Below are positions 8,443 through 18,006 of a stretch of DNA of 64,000 nucleotides, piece after piece. The notes beneath the pieces are model-generated. The model made no database searches. It worked only from the letters and a program-made list of their open reading frames with translations, and had not been told where the DNA came from. How positions within the stretch are numbered: the first letter of the stretch is position 1; every line of letters begins with the position of its first letter. Made by a program: the position numbers and the translations under genes. This DNA is from SXXZ01 sp041177965 (GTDB lineage Bacteria; Verrucomicrobiota; Verrucomicrobiia; Limisphaerales; UBA9464). Location of the stretch: positions 1 to 64,000 of the forward strand of contig JBEGWF010000043.1 of the NCBI GenBank assembly GCA_041177965.1, written 5' to 3'.

Positions 8443-9939
8443 TCAGGGCGGCCGCACAGCTGGACCGACCGGGGGGACGTCGGTGACCGGGGCGACCGGG
8501 GATGCCGGGGAGATCGACGACGGCGGGACATCCGCCCCCGGGACGGCGGCATCCTTGTCGCCCCGCGGCTCGGTCGCCACCGGGCCGACCGGGGTCTCGC
8601 CCTCCACCCGGACGGTCAGACCGGGCCAGGCCATCCGTCTCAGCAATTCCGCATTCCAGTTGGCCAGTCGGAAACATCCGTGGCTCTCGGTGCGGCCCAC
8701 CTCCTCGGGTTTCGGCGTCCCATGGATGCCATAGCCGGAGCGGTTGAGCCCGATCCAGGCGATGCCCACCGGATTGTTGGGGCCCGGCGGGATGCGTAGC
8801 CTGCGTCCGACCGTGCGGGACTCCGGCGACTCGGGGAACACCTCGGGATCCCAGGTGTAGTCGGGATTGGGCACGGTCACCACCACCTGGAGGTCTCCGA
8901 CCGGCCGCTTCTCGACACGACGGGCGATGCTGCAGGGAAAATGGGCGATGAGTCGCCCGCCCGTGTCGAACACCCGCAGGAACCTTCCGGGAAGGCTGAT
9001 GCGGATGATCCCCGCGCGTCGGGCCGGGACGGGGGGCGGCGAAGGCACGGTCAACTCCAGGCCCTCGGCCGGCTGGGTCCAGTCCACCGTCGGGTTCAGC
9101 TTCCGGAGCAGGGCCGGATGGGACTGGAAGCGCTCGGCCAGGCGTTCCAACAGGGTCTCGTGTTCGAGTCCGGCGACCTGCGACCTGGCCACCCAGGTGT
9201 CCGGCACCGGGGCCAGCCGGAGCAGGTCCTCGGGACCGACCCGGTAGGGGACCCAGGGCGGGCTCTTGAGCATCAATGCCTTGCGCGTGTTGCGGTCGAG
9301 CCACCCGGTCTGCTCCAGACCCTGTTGCAGTTGGAAGGCCTTCAAGGCGGCGGCGGTCTGGGCGCCCCACACCCCGTCGATGGATCCGGAGGAAATGCCC
9401 ATGCCGGCCAGTGCGATCTGGGCCTCCAGGTAATTGGTGGCTCCCCGCGGACTCCAGGCCGGCATCGCGTTGGACGACGCCGCGGACCCCGGGACCGCGT
9501 TGGTGGGCATCGCCTCCGGCACCACCAGCGAGGCGCGGAACACCTGGGTCGAGAGCACCACCGGAGCCGAGGTGATGCCGTGGGTCGACCCCGTCAGGTC
9601 GGACGTCGTGGTCACCGGCGGCGATGGCGGCACCGGGGTCGCGGCGACATTCGAGGAGGCGGGGGCCGGGATCGGGACGGGTGTCGGCAGGACCGGCGGA
9701 GCGGAGGTCTGCCGCGAGGGAACGGCTCGGGAACCGAGGGCCGGTGCGGGAGTGGGAACGACCGGGGCCCTCTCCGCGGGGGATGCGCCTCCGGACATCG
9801 TCCCGGCAACGCCCGGAGACCTCACCGCCCGCCACACTCCCCAGGCCAGCACGCCGACGAGCGCCAGCACGAAGACCGTCGGTGCCGCCGCCTTGCGGGA
9901 GGTCGGTCGGGAGGATTCGGTTCGGGACTTCGAGGCCAT
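8443..9939 (-). CDS. L,D-transpeptidase (YkuD) with peptidoglycan-binding domain
   Basis: A 498-residue cell-wall enzyme anchored by one N-terminal membrane segment (about residues 21-39). A long Pro/Ala/Thr-rich linker follows, then a peptidoglycan-binding-1 domain near 165-220 (GSIDGVWGAQTAAALKAFQ), a LysM-like segment and a YkuD catalytic domain (about 310-450). The active site is complete: GYGIHGTPKP supplies the first histidine and ESHGCFRL the catalytic Cys, residue 422. Such enzymes form 3-3 crosslinks or attach lipoprotein to peptidoglycan. The Pro-rich linker suits crossing the periplasm. It sits 91 bases downstream of the YvlD-like gene on the same strand. Confidence 0.92.
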   Translation of the reverse strand: MASKSRTESSRPTSRKAAAPTVFVLALVGVLAWGVWRAVRSPGVAGTMSGGASPAERAPVVPTPAPALGSRAVPSRQTSAPPVLPTPVPIPAPASSNVAATPVPPSPPVTTTSDLTGSTHGITSAPVVLSTQVFRASLVVPEAMPTNAVPGSAASSNAMPAWSPRGATNYLEAQIALAGMGISSGSIDGVWGAQTAAALKAFQLQQGLEQTGWLDRNTRKALMLKSPPWVPYRVGPEDLLRLAPVPDTWVARSQVAGLEHETLLERLAERFQSHPALLRKLNPTVDWTQPAEGLELTVPSPPPVPARRAGIIRISLPGRFLRVFDTGGRLIAHFPCSIARRVEKRPVGDLQVVVTVPNPDYTWDPEVFPESPESRTVGRRLRIPPGPNNPVGIAWIGLNRSGYGIHGTPKPEEVGRTESHGCFRLANWNAELLRRMAWPGLTVRVEGETPVGPVATEPRGDKDAAVPGADVPPSSISPASPVAPVTDVPPVGPAVRPP

Positions 9940-10030
9940 GGCTCAGGGTCGGGCTTCCACATCGTGGATCGAGGAACCGGTTTCGGGAGGGAGACTCATC
10001 GACGCTGGGCGTGGGGATCGGAGCCCGTCC

Positions 10031-10495
10031 TCAGACGTCGATCACGGGACCTCCTCCGTCGTCATCCTTCCTGGGGGTCCGGCGGCGACCGGTCGATCCG
10101 CGGACATCGCCCTGGACCCGGACACGCACACCGCGTCCCAGGAAACCGTTCACCACCAGCGAGACGGCGCTGATGATCACCCCACCCCAGAAGGCCGAGC
10201 CGAAGCCCTCGACGACGAAGCCGGGTTGGAGCATGCCGCCGACGAGACTCAGGAGCACCGCGTTGATCACCAGGGTGAACAGGCCGAGGGTGAAGACCAG
10301 CAGGGGGAGCGAGATCACCATGAGCAACGGCCGCACGAAGGCGTTGAGCAGGCCCAGCAAGAGGGAGGCCTCCAGCAGGACGCCGAAGGACTGGTGGCGG
10401 ATGCCGTCCACCCAGACATCGGCCAACAGCACGCCGATGGTCGTGACCAACCAGCGCTGCAGGAACTTCACCAAACCCTCCGGCATGGCATCCAT
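10031..10495 (-). CDS. YvlD-like / phage-holin-family-4 membrane protein
   Basis: A 154-residue integral membrane protein with about four hydrophobic segments (WLVTTIGVLLADVW; LLLGLLNAFVRPLLMVISL; PLLVFTLGLFTLVINAVLLSL; FWGGVIISAVSLVVNGFLG). The motif NAFVRPLL together with FTLGLFTLVINA is typical of the YvlD/phage holin 4 family, a widespread bacterial membrane family of unknown function that is not tied to phage here. The C-terminus is a charged Arg/Asp/Gly-rich tail. The gene starts 24 bases after the GxGYxYP stop codon and is probably cotranscribed with it. Confidence 0.85.
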   Translation of the reverse strand: MDAMPEGLVKFLQRWLVTTIGVLLADVWVDGIRHQSFGVLLEASLLLGLLNAFVRPLLMVISLPLLVFTLGLFTLVINAVLLSLVGGMLQPGFVVEGFGSAFWGGVIISAVSLVVNGFLGRGVRVRVQGDVRGSTGRRRTPRKDDDGGGPVIDV

Positions 10496-10519
10496 CGTAG
10501 CTCAGGGATCCGCCCGTAG

Positions 10520-12160
10520 TCAGTCGCGTTTCTTTCCGCGCGTGTCCGGGGCCTCCTGGGCGAGGAGGGCGAAGAACTCCGTGGCGGTCACCACCCGGAC
10601 CCGGGGCGGCAGCGCCTCGATGGTCCGTCCGATGGCCGCCATCGGTCCCCCGGAATCCCGGAAGGACCACGCGTGGACGTTGACCAGCGCAAAGGCTTCG
10701 GCACCGGCGTCCGATCCTGAGGACAGGCCCGCCACCGCCCCGGCCACGCCATCAGGAAGCCAATCCTGCCGGGGCTTCCCCTGCCGGTCCTTCAACTCCC
10801 AAAGCAGGAAGCGGTACGAGACGCTCGGCTTTCCCCGGTGCCATCGCACCGCGCCGCGGGCCCGGTTGTAGGGCGCGTAGTCCTTGTAGAGGACACCCTG
10901 GATCTCCGGGCGTTCCAGCCAGGGATCCGATTGCTCCTGGCCGCCATCGGCATTCAGCAGGGTGACCAACGGCCAGCCGGTCCGGGCCGCCGCATGGGCG
11001 GTCTCGGCGGCCGAGGCGGGTCGATCCGGCAACGCACCGGGGAACTGGTATCCGAAACCGCTGGAGCCGACGATGACGTCGTCCCGCGGGGTGGCCGTCC
11101 GGAGAAGATGCCGCAGGATCCGGGGCGCCACCGTCCATGCCTCCGGCGGCATCTCCCAGGTCACGGCGAACCGTCCCCGGAGGGGGCTGGCCCAGAAACC
11201 CGGATCATCGACGAACCGCCCACCCACCCATTGGAGGTTGTCGCCATCGCTCACCACGAAGGCCACCACCCGCTCGCCGGGTTGGCGCGACCGGGGTGTC
11301 CCCGGCCTCGGACGGACGGGCAACGCCACCGGCAGATGACGGAGCGCCGACAGGTTGAGCGACCAGTCGGCCGGGATGACCGCGCCACCGCCCCGGCTGA
11401 CCTCGCGCACGAACTCCAATTCATCGCGACCCCAGCCGTAGACACGGGTATGCGGTCCGAGTCCACGGACCTGACGGCTGCGTTCCAGGGCCGGCTCGTC
11501 ATAGACGGTCCAGGCTCCCAGACTCACGGCCAGGTCGCGCAGCGGCAACGCCTTGGAGGGATCCTGATGGATCATCACGCCCCGCGCCACCCGGGACCCG
11601 ACCTCGGCCCAGAGCTGGGACGTCGAACGATCGCGGGCATCGGCCAGCACCGGCAGGCCCTCGGCCTTCAGCCGGTCGACCCACGAAGGATCGGCGACCA
11701 CGGCCCCGGACAGGCCCGCCAGCGTCGTGGCGCGATTGAGGGACTCGTCGCCCACCTCGCCGAGGATCGCCCCGGAGAAGGCCCCCGGGTGGGCCCGAAG
11801 CAACGACCAGGGATCGCCGGCCTCGCGCAGCGTCCATCCCTCGGCGCGAAGCTCGTCGAGGATCCGGGCGTTCATGCCGGGGCCCCGGACCCAGACCACC
11901 GCACCGGTGCGGTTGAGCACCCCCTGGATCGACGCCAACAGGGCTCCGTCCGGCCCGCTCAGGCCCCGGGGATCGACGACCCGGAGCTCTCGAGCCAGGC
12001 ACCGGCTCGCCGATCCCGGGATCATCGACAGGATCGACAGCAGCAGGAGCGCCCATCGCAGAGGCGGGCACCACGGCGACACCGGATTCGGGCGGCGACG
12101 ATCTCCGCGCCGGGGCGCTCCTCCCGCGACGCCGGGACGATGCATCGGATTCGCGATCAT
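10520..12160 (-). CDS. GxGYxYP-family putative glycoside hydrolase, exported
   Basis: An exported protein of about 546 residues belonging to the GxGYxYP family of putative glycoside hydrolases. The signature appears as GSSGFGYQFPG with Phe replacing the first Tyr. Before it, VAFVVSDGDNLQW is a conserved catalytic-domain block and the N-terminal region (VVDPRGLSGPDGALLASIQGVLNR) fits the GxGYxYP N-terminal domain. A hydrophobic export segment (LRWALLLLSILSMIPGSAS) lies about 35-55 residues in, so the start is uncertain: a GTG at 12181 overlaps the mfd stop as GTGA, ATGs exist at 12160 and 12145, and a GTG at 12082 would give a classical signal peptide. Activity has not been predicted for this family beyond its carbohydrate context. 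Confidence 0.85.
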   Translation of the reverse strand: MIANPMHRPGVAGGAPRRGDRRRPNPVSPWCPPLRWALLLLSILSMIPGSASRCLARELRVVDPRGLSGPDGALLASIQGVLNRTGAVVWVRGPGMNARILDELRAEGWTLREAGDPWSLLRAHPGAFSGAILGEVGDESLNRATTLAGLSGAVVADPSWVDRLKAEGLPVLADARDRSTSQLWAEVGSRVARGVMIHQDPSKALPLRDLAVSLGAWTVYDEPALERSRQVRGLGPHTRVYGWGRDELEFVREVSRGGGAVIPADWSLNLSALRHLPVALPVRPRPGTPRSRQPGERVVAFVVSDGDNLQWVGGRFVDDPGFWASPLRGRFAVTWEMPPEAWTVAPRILRHLLRTATPRDDVIVGSSGFGYQFPGALPDRPASAAETAHAAARTGWPLVTLLNADGGQEQSDPWLERPEIQGVLYKDYAPYNRARGAVRWHRGKPSVSYRFLLWELKDRQGKPRQDWLPDGVAGAVAGLSSGSDAGAEAFALVNVHAWSFRDSGGPMAAIGRTIEALPPRVRVVTATEFFALLAQEAPDTRGKKRD

Positions 12161-12177
12161 GGTCGTAGGATGTCGCC

Positions 12178-15100
12178 TCACAGGGAGAGCAGCAGACGGC
12201 GGATCTCCTGGAGCCGACCCTGGGCATCGCGCTTGGAAAGGCGGGGAAACTGCCCCCCGACCATGACCAGACCGCCCCGGTGCATCAGCTTCACCTTGCC
12301 CCCGGTGACCTCCACCGAAGTGACTCCGCAGTCGGCGGCCAGAAGCCGCAGCTCATGGGTCTGGAGCAACAGATCCACGGGCGGGGGCAGCGGCCCGAAC
12401 CGGTCCCTGAGTTCCTGGCGAAGCCCCTCGACACCGGCCTTGGCGGCGACCTGGGCCAGCTTGCGATACACCTCGACCCGCTGCGCCGGCTCGCGCACAT
12501 AGTCGAGCGGCAGATAGGCCGGGAAACGACGCCCGTCATCCTCGGGCCGCGATTTCCCGGAGGCCGCCGAAGTCCTGGCCCGGGGAGCCTCCTCCTCCGG
12601 ATCGTCCCACCAGGTGGTCACGCCGCCGTCGCGAGGGATGGAGATGTCCAGGGCCGGGCCGGTATCGGACTTGGGCCGACGCGCCTCGGTCTTGGCCGCG
12701 CCCTCCTCCCCAGGATGGGTGGCCAGGAAATCGAGCGACATCCGGACCTCGACCCGGGCGCGGACCGGCTGTCCCTTCAACGCCGAGATGCTCTGGCCGA
12801 GGAGCTGGCAGTACAGATCGAAACCCACGGCGGTGATGTGACCGCTCTGCTGCGAGCCCAGCAAATTGCCCGCGCCCCGGATCTCGAGGTCGCGCATGGC
12901 GATCTTGAAGCCGCTGCCCAGCGCGCTGTACTGCTTGATGGCGCTCATCCGCTTGCGGGCCTCGGTGAGCAGCTGGGCATGGCGCGGCAGGAGCATGTAG
13001 CAGTAGGCCTGGTGCTTGTAGCGGCCGACCCGGCCCCGGAGCTGATACAGCTCGCTCAGACCGAACCGGTCGGCCCGGTCGATGATCATCGTGTTGGCGT
13101 TGGGGATGTCCAATCCGCTCTCGATGATGGTGGTGCTCACCAGCACGTCGGCCTCGCCGTTGACGAAGCGCGTCATGACCTTCTCCAGATCGTCGTCGGC
13201 CATCTGGCCATGGCCCACCAGCACCCGGGCCTCGGGCACCAGTGCCTTCAGTTTCAGGGCCACCGCCTCGATGGTGGAGACCCGGTTGTGCAGGAAGTAC
13301 ACCTGCCCGCCCCGGTTCAACTCCCGCTGGATGGCGTCGCGGATCACGCGCTCGTCGTAGTTGCCCACCACGGTCTCCACCGGCAGTCGATCCTGCGGGG
13401 GCGTCTCGAGGGTGCTCAGGTCGCGGGCTCCGGTGAGTGCCAGGTAGAGCGTCCTGGGGATGGGCGTCGCGCTGAGCGTCAGCACGTCGACCGTGCGGCG
13501 CAGCAGCTTGAACCGCTCCTTGTGCTTCACCCCGAACTTCTGCTCCTCGTCCACGATGACCAGGCCGAGGTCCTTGAAGACCATGTCGGCCGAGACGATG
13601 CGGTGGGTGCCGATGACGATGTCCACCGCACCGACGGCCGCCGCCTCCATCACGGCCTTCTGCTGCTTGGCCGTCCGGAAACGGCTCATCAACTCGATGC
13701 GCACCGGATACTCCGCCATGCGCTCCCGGAAATGGTTGTAATGCTGCTGGGCCAGCACGGTGGTGGGCACCAGCAGGGCCACCTGCTTGCCGCCCATGAC
13801 CGCCTTGAAGGCCGCCCGGATGGCCACCTCGGTCTTTCCGAAGCCGACGTCCCCGCAGACCAGGCGGTCCATCGGCTTGGGCAGTTCCATGTCGGCCTTG
13901 GCGGCCGCGATGGCCTTGATCTGGTCGGGCGTCTCCTCGAACTCGAAGCTGGCCTCGAACTCCCGCTGCCAAGGGGAGTCGGCCGTGAAGGGATGTCCCG
14001 GCTGGGTGGACCGGGCCGCCTGGACCGACAGCAGCTCGGCGGCGAGGTCGCGCACCGACCGCTGGGCCTGCTCCTTGGCCTTGGTCCAGCGGGTGCCGCC
14101 GATGGTGCTGAGCTGCGGACGCGCCTTGCCCGCCCCGACGTATTTGCTGACCAGGTGCGCCTCGGTGACCGGGACGTAGAGCTTGGGCGCCTCGTCGTGG
14201 GCCGAACCCGCGGCGTATTCGATCACCAGACACTCCTGCCCGCCGCCCGCGGCGCCGGCCTGCCGCGGCGGCAGGGTCTTGAGTCCCCGGTAGATGCCGA
14301 TGCCATGCTGGAGATGGACCACGAAGTCGCCCGGATCGAAGTCGGTGAAGTCGACCTCGAAGGCGTTGCGCACCGACTGGGCGTGGTGGGACTTCAGACG
14401 CCGCGGCCGCGACACCTTGTAGCGCCCGTAGACCTCCGCGTCGGAGACCACCACCCGCCGGGCGGACTCGCAAAGGAAACCCCGGGAGAGCGTTCCGGTG
14501 AGCACCTCGGGCAACGGCGGTGTCCCGCCCCCCAACGCCGGATCGCCTGGAACCGTTGGCAGGAGTTCACGCCACAACTCCCCGAATCGCTGGACCTCCC
14601 CGGCGTTGTTGCAGAAGACCTGCAGATGGTAGCCCTGACGCAGCCATCGTTGCATCTGCTGGAAGAAGGCCCTGCGCTGTTCCTCGGCCACCTGGGCCGC
14701 AGGCAGGGTCGCTCCGATGGGTCGGAAGGCGTCGAGCGATTCGAATCCGAGGCCCTCGGCCTCCCCACCCGAGGCCGTCGGTGCATTCTCCAGGCCGTCC
14801 TCCAGACGGATCCAGGTGACCCCCGAGGTCTGGGCACGCCGTTGCATCGCCTCCCAGGGCTCGTGGAACGGGTCGCCCTCCCGCACCTGTGCGGCGTGGT
14901 GGGCGGCCTGCAGGGCCAGGGCCTCCGGCCCGCAGAGCACCACCACGGCATCGGAACCCCAGTGCGCGTCGAGCGCGGCCACCGGGGGCGCGGGCGCACC
15001 GGGGTCCGCCTTGGAGGGGCGAAGCAGGCTCAGCTCACCGGCCGGCGGGATCACGCACGACTCGATGGCATCGAGACGGGTCTGCCGGTGGGGATCGAAT

Positions 15101-15825
15101 TCGCGCAGCGACTCCAATTCGTCGCCGAAGAATTCGAGACGGACGGGCCAGGGCCGATGGAGGGGCCACAGGTCGACGATGCCCCCGCGCCAGGACAACT
15201 CCCCCTTGTGGGACACCTGCGCCTCGGGCTCGTAGCCCTGCGACTCGAGCCACTCGATGAGGTCCAGCGGATTGACCGTCTGTCCCCGGACGAGGGTCCG
15301 GGTCCTTGAGCCGAGATCGTCCGGGGTGAAGGTGCGCTGCTGGACCGCGGTCACGGAGGTGACGACCAACGGACGGGCCCCGGAGGCCGAACCCGGGCGA
15401 CGCAGGGCGATCAGCGTTTCCAATCGTTCGCTGATGATGTCCGCATGGGGCAGGCGCGACTCCTGGGGCAGGGTCTCCCAGGCCGGAAAGAACTGCGGAC
15501 GCTCGCCGTCCAGCCAGGTCGCCGCATCGGAGTGCAATTGCTCCTGGGCCTTGAGGGTGTCCGTGATGGCCACCACGGCACGGTCGGGGCAGAGCCGGTG
15601 CAGCACCGCCACCAGCCACGCCTGCGCCGCCGGTGGCACGCCCTCCAGACTCAGCAGGCCTCCGGCCGCGACCCCTGGGCGCAGTCTCCCGACGACCGGC
15701 GATGTCAGCCAGCCTTGCAACACGGGGCGGGACGCAGGATCCAAGCCCGGAAAGCATATCGCCAAACCGTCGAATGGCGATTTTCGAATTGAGCCGAAGC
15801 CCGGACCGTTGCCCGATGCCCGCAT
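12178..15825 (-). CDS. mfd: Transcription-repair coupling factor Mfd
   Basis: Removes RNA polymerase stalled at DNA lesions and recruits UvrA to begin nucleotide excision repair. About 1215 residues, near the usual 1150. In order: a UvrB-homology region, the RNA polymerase interaction domain (GDFVVHLQHGIGIYRGLK), a RecG-like helicase with Walker A GDVGFGKT near residue 657 and DEEQKFGVKHKE near 757, motif VI region SELYQLRGRVGR, and the C-terminal TRCF domain that autoinhibits UvrA binding. The ATG at 15825 lies in the same CATG tetranucleotide as the start of the divergent aldose epimerase; a start a few codons further in is possible. A weakly conserved insert rich in Arg/Ala/Glu sits near residues 1050-1110. 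Confidence 0.96.
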   Translation of the reverse strand: MRASGNGPGFGSIRKSPFDGLAICFPGLDPASRPVLQGWLTSPVVGRLRPGVAAGGLLSLEGVPPAAQAWLVAVLHRLCPDRAVVAITDTLKAQEQLHSDAATWLDGERPQFFPAWETLPQESRLPHADIISERLETLIALRRPGSASGARPLVVTSVTAVQQRTFTPDDLGSRTRTLVRGQTVNPLDLIEWLESQGYEPEAQVSHKGELSWRGGIVDLWPLHRPWPVRLEFFGDELESLREFDPHRQTRLDAIESCVIPPAGELSLLRPSKADPGAPAPPVAALDAHWGSDAVVVLCGPEALALQAAHHAAQVREGDPFHEPWEAMQRRAQTSGVTWIRLEDGLENAPTASGGEAEGLGFESLDAFRPIGATLPAAQVAEEQRRAFFQQMQRWLRQGYHLQVFCNNAGEVQRFGELWRELLPTVPGDPALGGGTPPLPEVLTGTLSRGFLCESARRVVVSDAEVYGRYKVSRPRRLKSHHAQSVRNAFEVDFTDFDPGDFVVHLQHGIGIYRGLKTLPPRQAGAAGGGQECLVIEYAAGSAHDEAPKLYVPVTEAHLVSKYVGAGKARPQLSTIGGTRWTKAKEQAQRSVRDLAAELLSVQAARSTQPGHPFTADSPWQREFEASFEFEETPDQIKAIAAAKADMELPKPMDRLVCGDVGFGKTEVAIRAAFKAVMGGKQVALLVPTTVLAQQHYNHFRERMAEYPVRIELMSRFRTAKQQKAVMEAAAVGAVDIVIGTHRIVSADMVFKDLGLVIVDEEQKFGVKHKERFKLLRRTVDVLTLSATPIPRTLYLALTGARDLSTLETPPQDRLPVETVVGNYDERVIRDAIQRELNRGGQVYFLHNRVSTIEAVALKLKALVPEARVLVGHGQMADDDLEKVMTRFVNGEADVLVSTTIIESGLDIPNANTMIIDRADRFGLSELYQLRGRVGRYKHQAYCYMLLPRHAQLLTEARKRMSAIKQYSALGSGFKIAMRDLEIRGAGNLLGSQQSGHITAVGFDLYCQLLGQSISALKGQPVRARVEVRMSLDFLATHPGEEGAAKTEARRPKSDTGPALDISIPRDGGVTTWWDDPEEEAPRARTSAASGKSRPEDDGRRFPAYLPLDYVREPAQRVEVYRKLAQVAAKAGVEGLRQELRDRFGPLPPPVDLLLQTHELRLLAADCGVTSVEVTGGKVKLMHRGGLVMVGGQFPRLSKRDAQGRLQEIRRLLLSL

Positions 15826-16735
15826 GTCATCGACCGCGTGCGTGGATATCCGCGACCACACCGGCGCCCGGGCCCGGGTGCTGCCCGAGCTGGGAGGCTG
15901 GCTGGTCCGATACCAGAGACCCCTTCCCGGGCACGGGCTCGTGGACGGCCTGCACCATGACGAGGCGGTCATCGACCGTTATCCGCGCGAGATGTGGGCG
16001 GGAAGCCCGCTGCTCTTCCCGATGGTGAGCTACAACCATGTTCCCGGGGCCGACCACCATTATCCCTGGTCGGGGCGGAACCATCCGATGCAGCCCCACG
16101 GATTCGCGCGGAAGACCCCCTGGAAGGTCCTCGCCCAGGCACCGGATCGCGTCGAACTGGAGCTCACCGACAGCGAAGCGACCCGGACGGTGTATCCCTT
16201 CGCCTTCGGCTACCGCCTGACCTACCGGCTCGAGGACGGACGACTCCATTGGGAGCAGCTCATCGAGAACCGCTCGCCGGAGCCCATGCCGTTCGCCGCG
16301 GGATTCCACCCGTATCTGCCCCTGCCACTGGGCGCGGGATCGAAACGGAGCGACTGCGTGATCCGTGTGCCCCGGGCGACCCGCTTCAATCCGATCGGCC
16401 GCGGCGAGGCCTACTTCTCGGAGCCGTTCCCGGAACAGGAATTCCCGACCACCGTGGACACCGGACCCGCGCTGCTCCTGGGCGACCTGCGGACCCGCGA
16501 GGTGGCCCTGGTGGACCGCGCGGCCCGCCGGGAGGTGGTGATCCACTGGGAGGACGCGCCCGCCTACCGATTCTGCGGACTCTGGTCCCGGACGCCCTCC
16601 GAGAACTTCTACTGCCTGGAACCCTGGACCTGCCTGCCCAACGCCTTCAGCCGGCCCGACGACGGGGAACTCCGGATCCTCGGACCCGCCGAATCGTTCC
16701 GGTCGGCCATGTGGATGGAGGTCCGCGCCTTCTGA
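15824..16735 (+). CDS. Aldose 1-epimerase-family protein
   Basis: A 303-residue member of the galactose-mutarotase/aldose 1-epimerase family (YeaD-like branch), which interconverts sugar anomers. Recognisable pieces are the N-terminal VLPELGGWLVRY, GSPLLFPMVSYN, the substrate-site MQPHGFARKTPW with its catalytic-region His and Arg, AAGFHPYLPL with another His, and the C-terminal FYCLEPWTCLPNAF with the Glu expected of the family. The start at 15824 is the first in-frame ATG before the conserved region and overlaps the mfd start codon on the other strand, leaving no separate intergenic promoter. It is followed by a bidirectional hairpin. Confidence 0.87.
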   Translation: MSSTACVDIRDHTGARARVLPELGGWLVRYQRPLPGHGLVDGLHHDEAVIDRYPREMWAGSPLLFPMVSYNHVPGADHHYPWSGRNHPMQPHGFARKTPWKVLAQAPDRVELELTDSEATRTVYPFAFGYRLTYRLEDGRLHWEQLIENRSPEPMPFAAGFHPYLPLPLGAGSKRSDCVIRVPRATRFNPIGRGEAYFSEPFPEQEFPTTVDTGPALLLGDLRTREVALVDRAARREVVIHWEDAPAYRFCGLWSRTPSENFYCLEPWTCLPNAFSRPDDGELRILGPAESFRSAMWMEVRAF

Positions 16736-16763
16736 CCCGGTCCAGGGGACCCGGGAACGACAA

Positions 16764-16796
16764 CGCCCGGAACGGCGATCGAGGCCATTCCGGGCG
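16764..16796. terminator. Bidirectional hairpin between convergent genes
   Basis: Arms CGCCCGGAA and TTCCGGGCG form a perfect 9-bp stem, extended by an inner GGC/GCC pairing, midway between the 3' ends of the epimerase and oxidoreductase genes. The U-tract is weak on both sides (GGCT on plus, TTGTCGTT on minus), as is usual at high GC. Confidence 0.65.
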
Positions 16797-16824
16797 GGCT
16801 ATGGAATCGCGGTCCGGGGACCGA

Positions 16825-17937
16825 TCAGATCCCGCGGAAGTTCGGCAGGTGCAGCTTCTCGCCGCCGCGCATCGCGCTCTCGTGGGCGAGGATGCCCACC
16901 AGGGTCCAGTTCACCGACTGGTGCAGGTCGGGGAAGCTCGGACGATCCTCGATCACGCTCATCACGAACTCGTGGGCCAGGTGCGGGTGGCTGCCGCCGT
17001 GGCCGCTGCCCTGCACGAAGCTCAGGTGGACGTTCTCGCTCATGTCGTACACGCCCTTGGTCGTGAACGGACGGATGGCCTCGGGCAGCAGGTGGGCGTA
17101 ATCCGGGATCTTCACCTTCTCCACCGACTCGCCCCCGACGTGCAGCACCGGATCGTCGTGCTCGGTGAGCTGCCACTCGAACGAGGTCTTGGACCCGTAG
17201 CAATCGAAGCTCTCCTGGTACTGGCGCGCGGCATCGAACAGATAGCGGGTGACCTCGCCGGCGACATCCTGGCTGCGGACCTTGAAGTGGGCGGTCTCGA
17301 AGGAGAAGGGCGAGCCGTACTTGGCGATGCGCGACTCGGCGATGCGACCCGAACCCAGGCACGACACGGACTCGGCCTCGCCGTTGACGATGCCCAGACA
17401 GGGGCTCACGCAGTGCGTGGCGTAGTGCATAGGGGGCAATCCCTCCCAGTAGCCCGGCCAGCCGTCCATGTTCTGGAGGTGGCTGCCGCGGACGAACTGG
17501 ATGCGGCCCAGACGGCCGGTGTCCCGGAGTTCGCGCACATACAGGTACTCGCGGCTCCAGACAACCGTCTCCATCATCATGTACTTCTTCCCGCTCTCCC
17601 GGGCGGCCTTCACGATCTCGCGGGCCTCCTCGACCGTGGTGCAGGCGGGCACCGTGCAGGCCACGTGCTTGCCGGCGCGCAGCGCGGCGATGGCCTGCGG
17701 CGCGTGCAGGTGGATCGGCGAATTGATGTGCACCGCATCCACCGACGGGTCGCGGATCAGGTCTTCGAACGAGGTGTAGCGCTTCTCCACCCCGAAAGCG
17801 TTGCCAACCGCGTCCAGCTTGTCCTGGGAACGCTGGCAGATGGCGTACATCTCGGCATGCGGATGGCGTTGGTAGATGGGGATGAACTCGGATCCGAATC
17901 CGAGCCCGACGATGGCGATGTTGAGTTTTCGGCTCAT
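16825..17937 (-). CDS. Gfo/Idh/MocA-family NAD(P)-dependent oxidoreductase
   Basis: A 370-residue oxidoreductase of the Gfo/Idh/MocA family, acting on sugars or cyclitols with NAD(P). The Rossmann start IAIVGLGFGSEFIP lies directly at the N-terminus, followed by the family blocks DAVHINSPIHLHAPQAIAAL and GKHVACTVPACTTVEEAREI; the usual central EKP is replaced by TVP here. The second domain holds HYATHCVSPCLG, the region of the catalytic His. ATG 17937 (MSRKLNIAIVG) is the natural start. No Tat signal is present, unlike many paralogues in Verrucomicrobiota, so the protein should be cytoplasmic. Substrate is unknown; the glcF gene lies 133 bases upstream on the same strand. Confidence 0.9.
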   Translation of the reverse strand: MSRKLNIAIVGLGFGSEFIPIYQRHPHAEMYAICQRSQDKLDAVGNAFGVEKRYTSFEDLIRDPSVDAVHINSPIHLHAPQAIAALRAGKHVACTVPACTTVEEAREIVKAARESGKKYMMMETVVWSREYLYVRELRDTGRLGRIQFVRGSHLQNMDGWPGYWEGLPPMHYATHCVSPCLGIVNGEAESVSCLGSGRIAESRIAKYGSPFSFETAHFKVRSQDVAGEVTRYLFDAARQYQESFDCYGSKTSFEWQLTEHDDPVLHVGGESVEKVKIPDYAHLLPEAIRPFTTKGVYDMSENVHLSFVQGSGHGGSHPHLAHEFVMSVIEDRPSFPDLHQSVNWTLVGILAHESAMRGGEKLHLPNFRGI

Positions 17938-18006
17938 GGTTGGAAATCGATGGGGCACGGGATCGCGCTGCTGAACACCGTGCCGAGGACTGCGGACAAT
18001 CAACCG

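Noticed and set aside
12280..15309. 1009-codon plus-strand open frame opposite mfd
   Set aside because: High GC removes stops; its product is a His/Gly/Leu/Arg-rich mixture without domains, while the opposite strand encodes all Mfd motifs.
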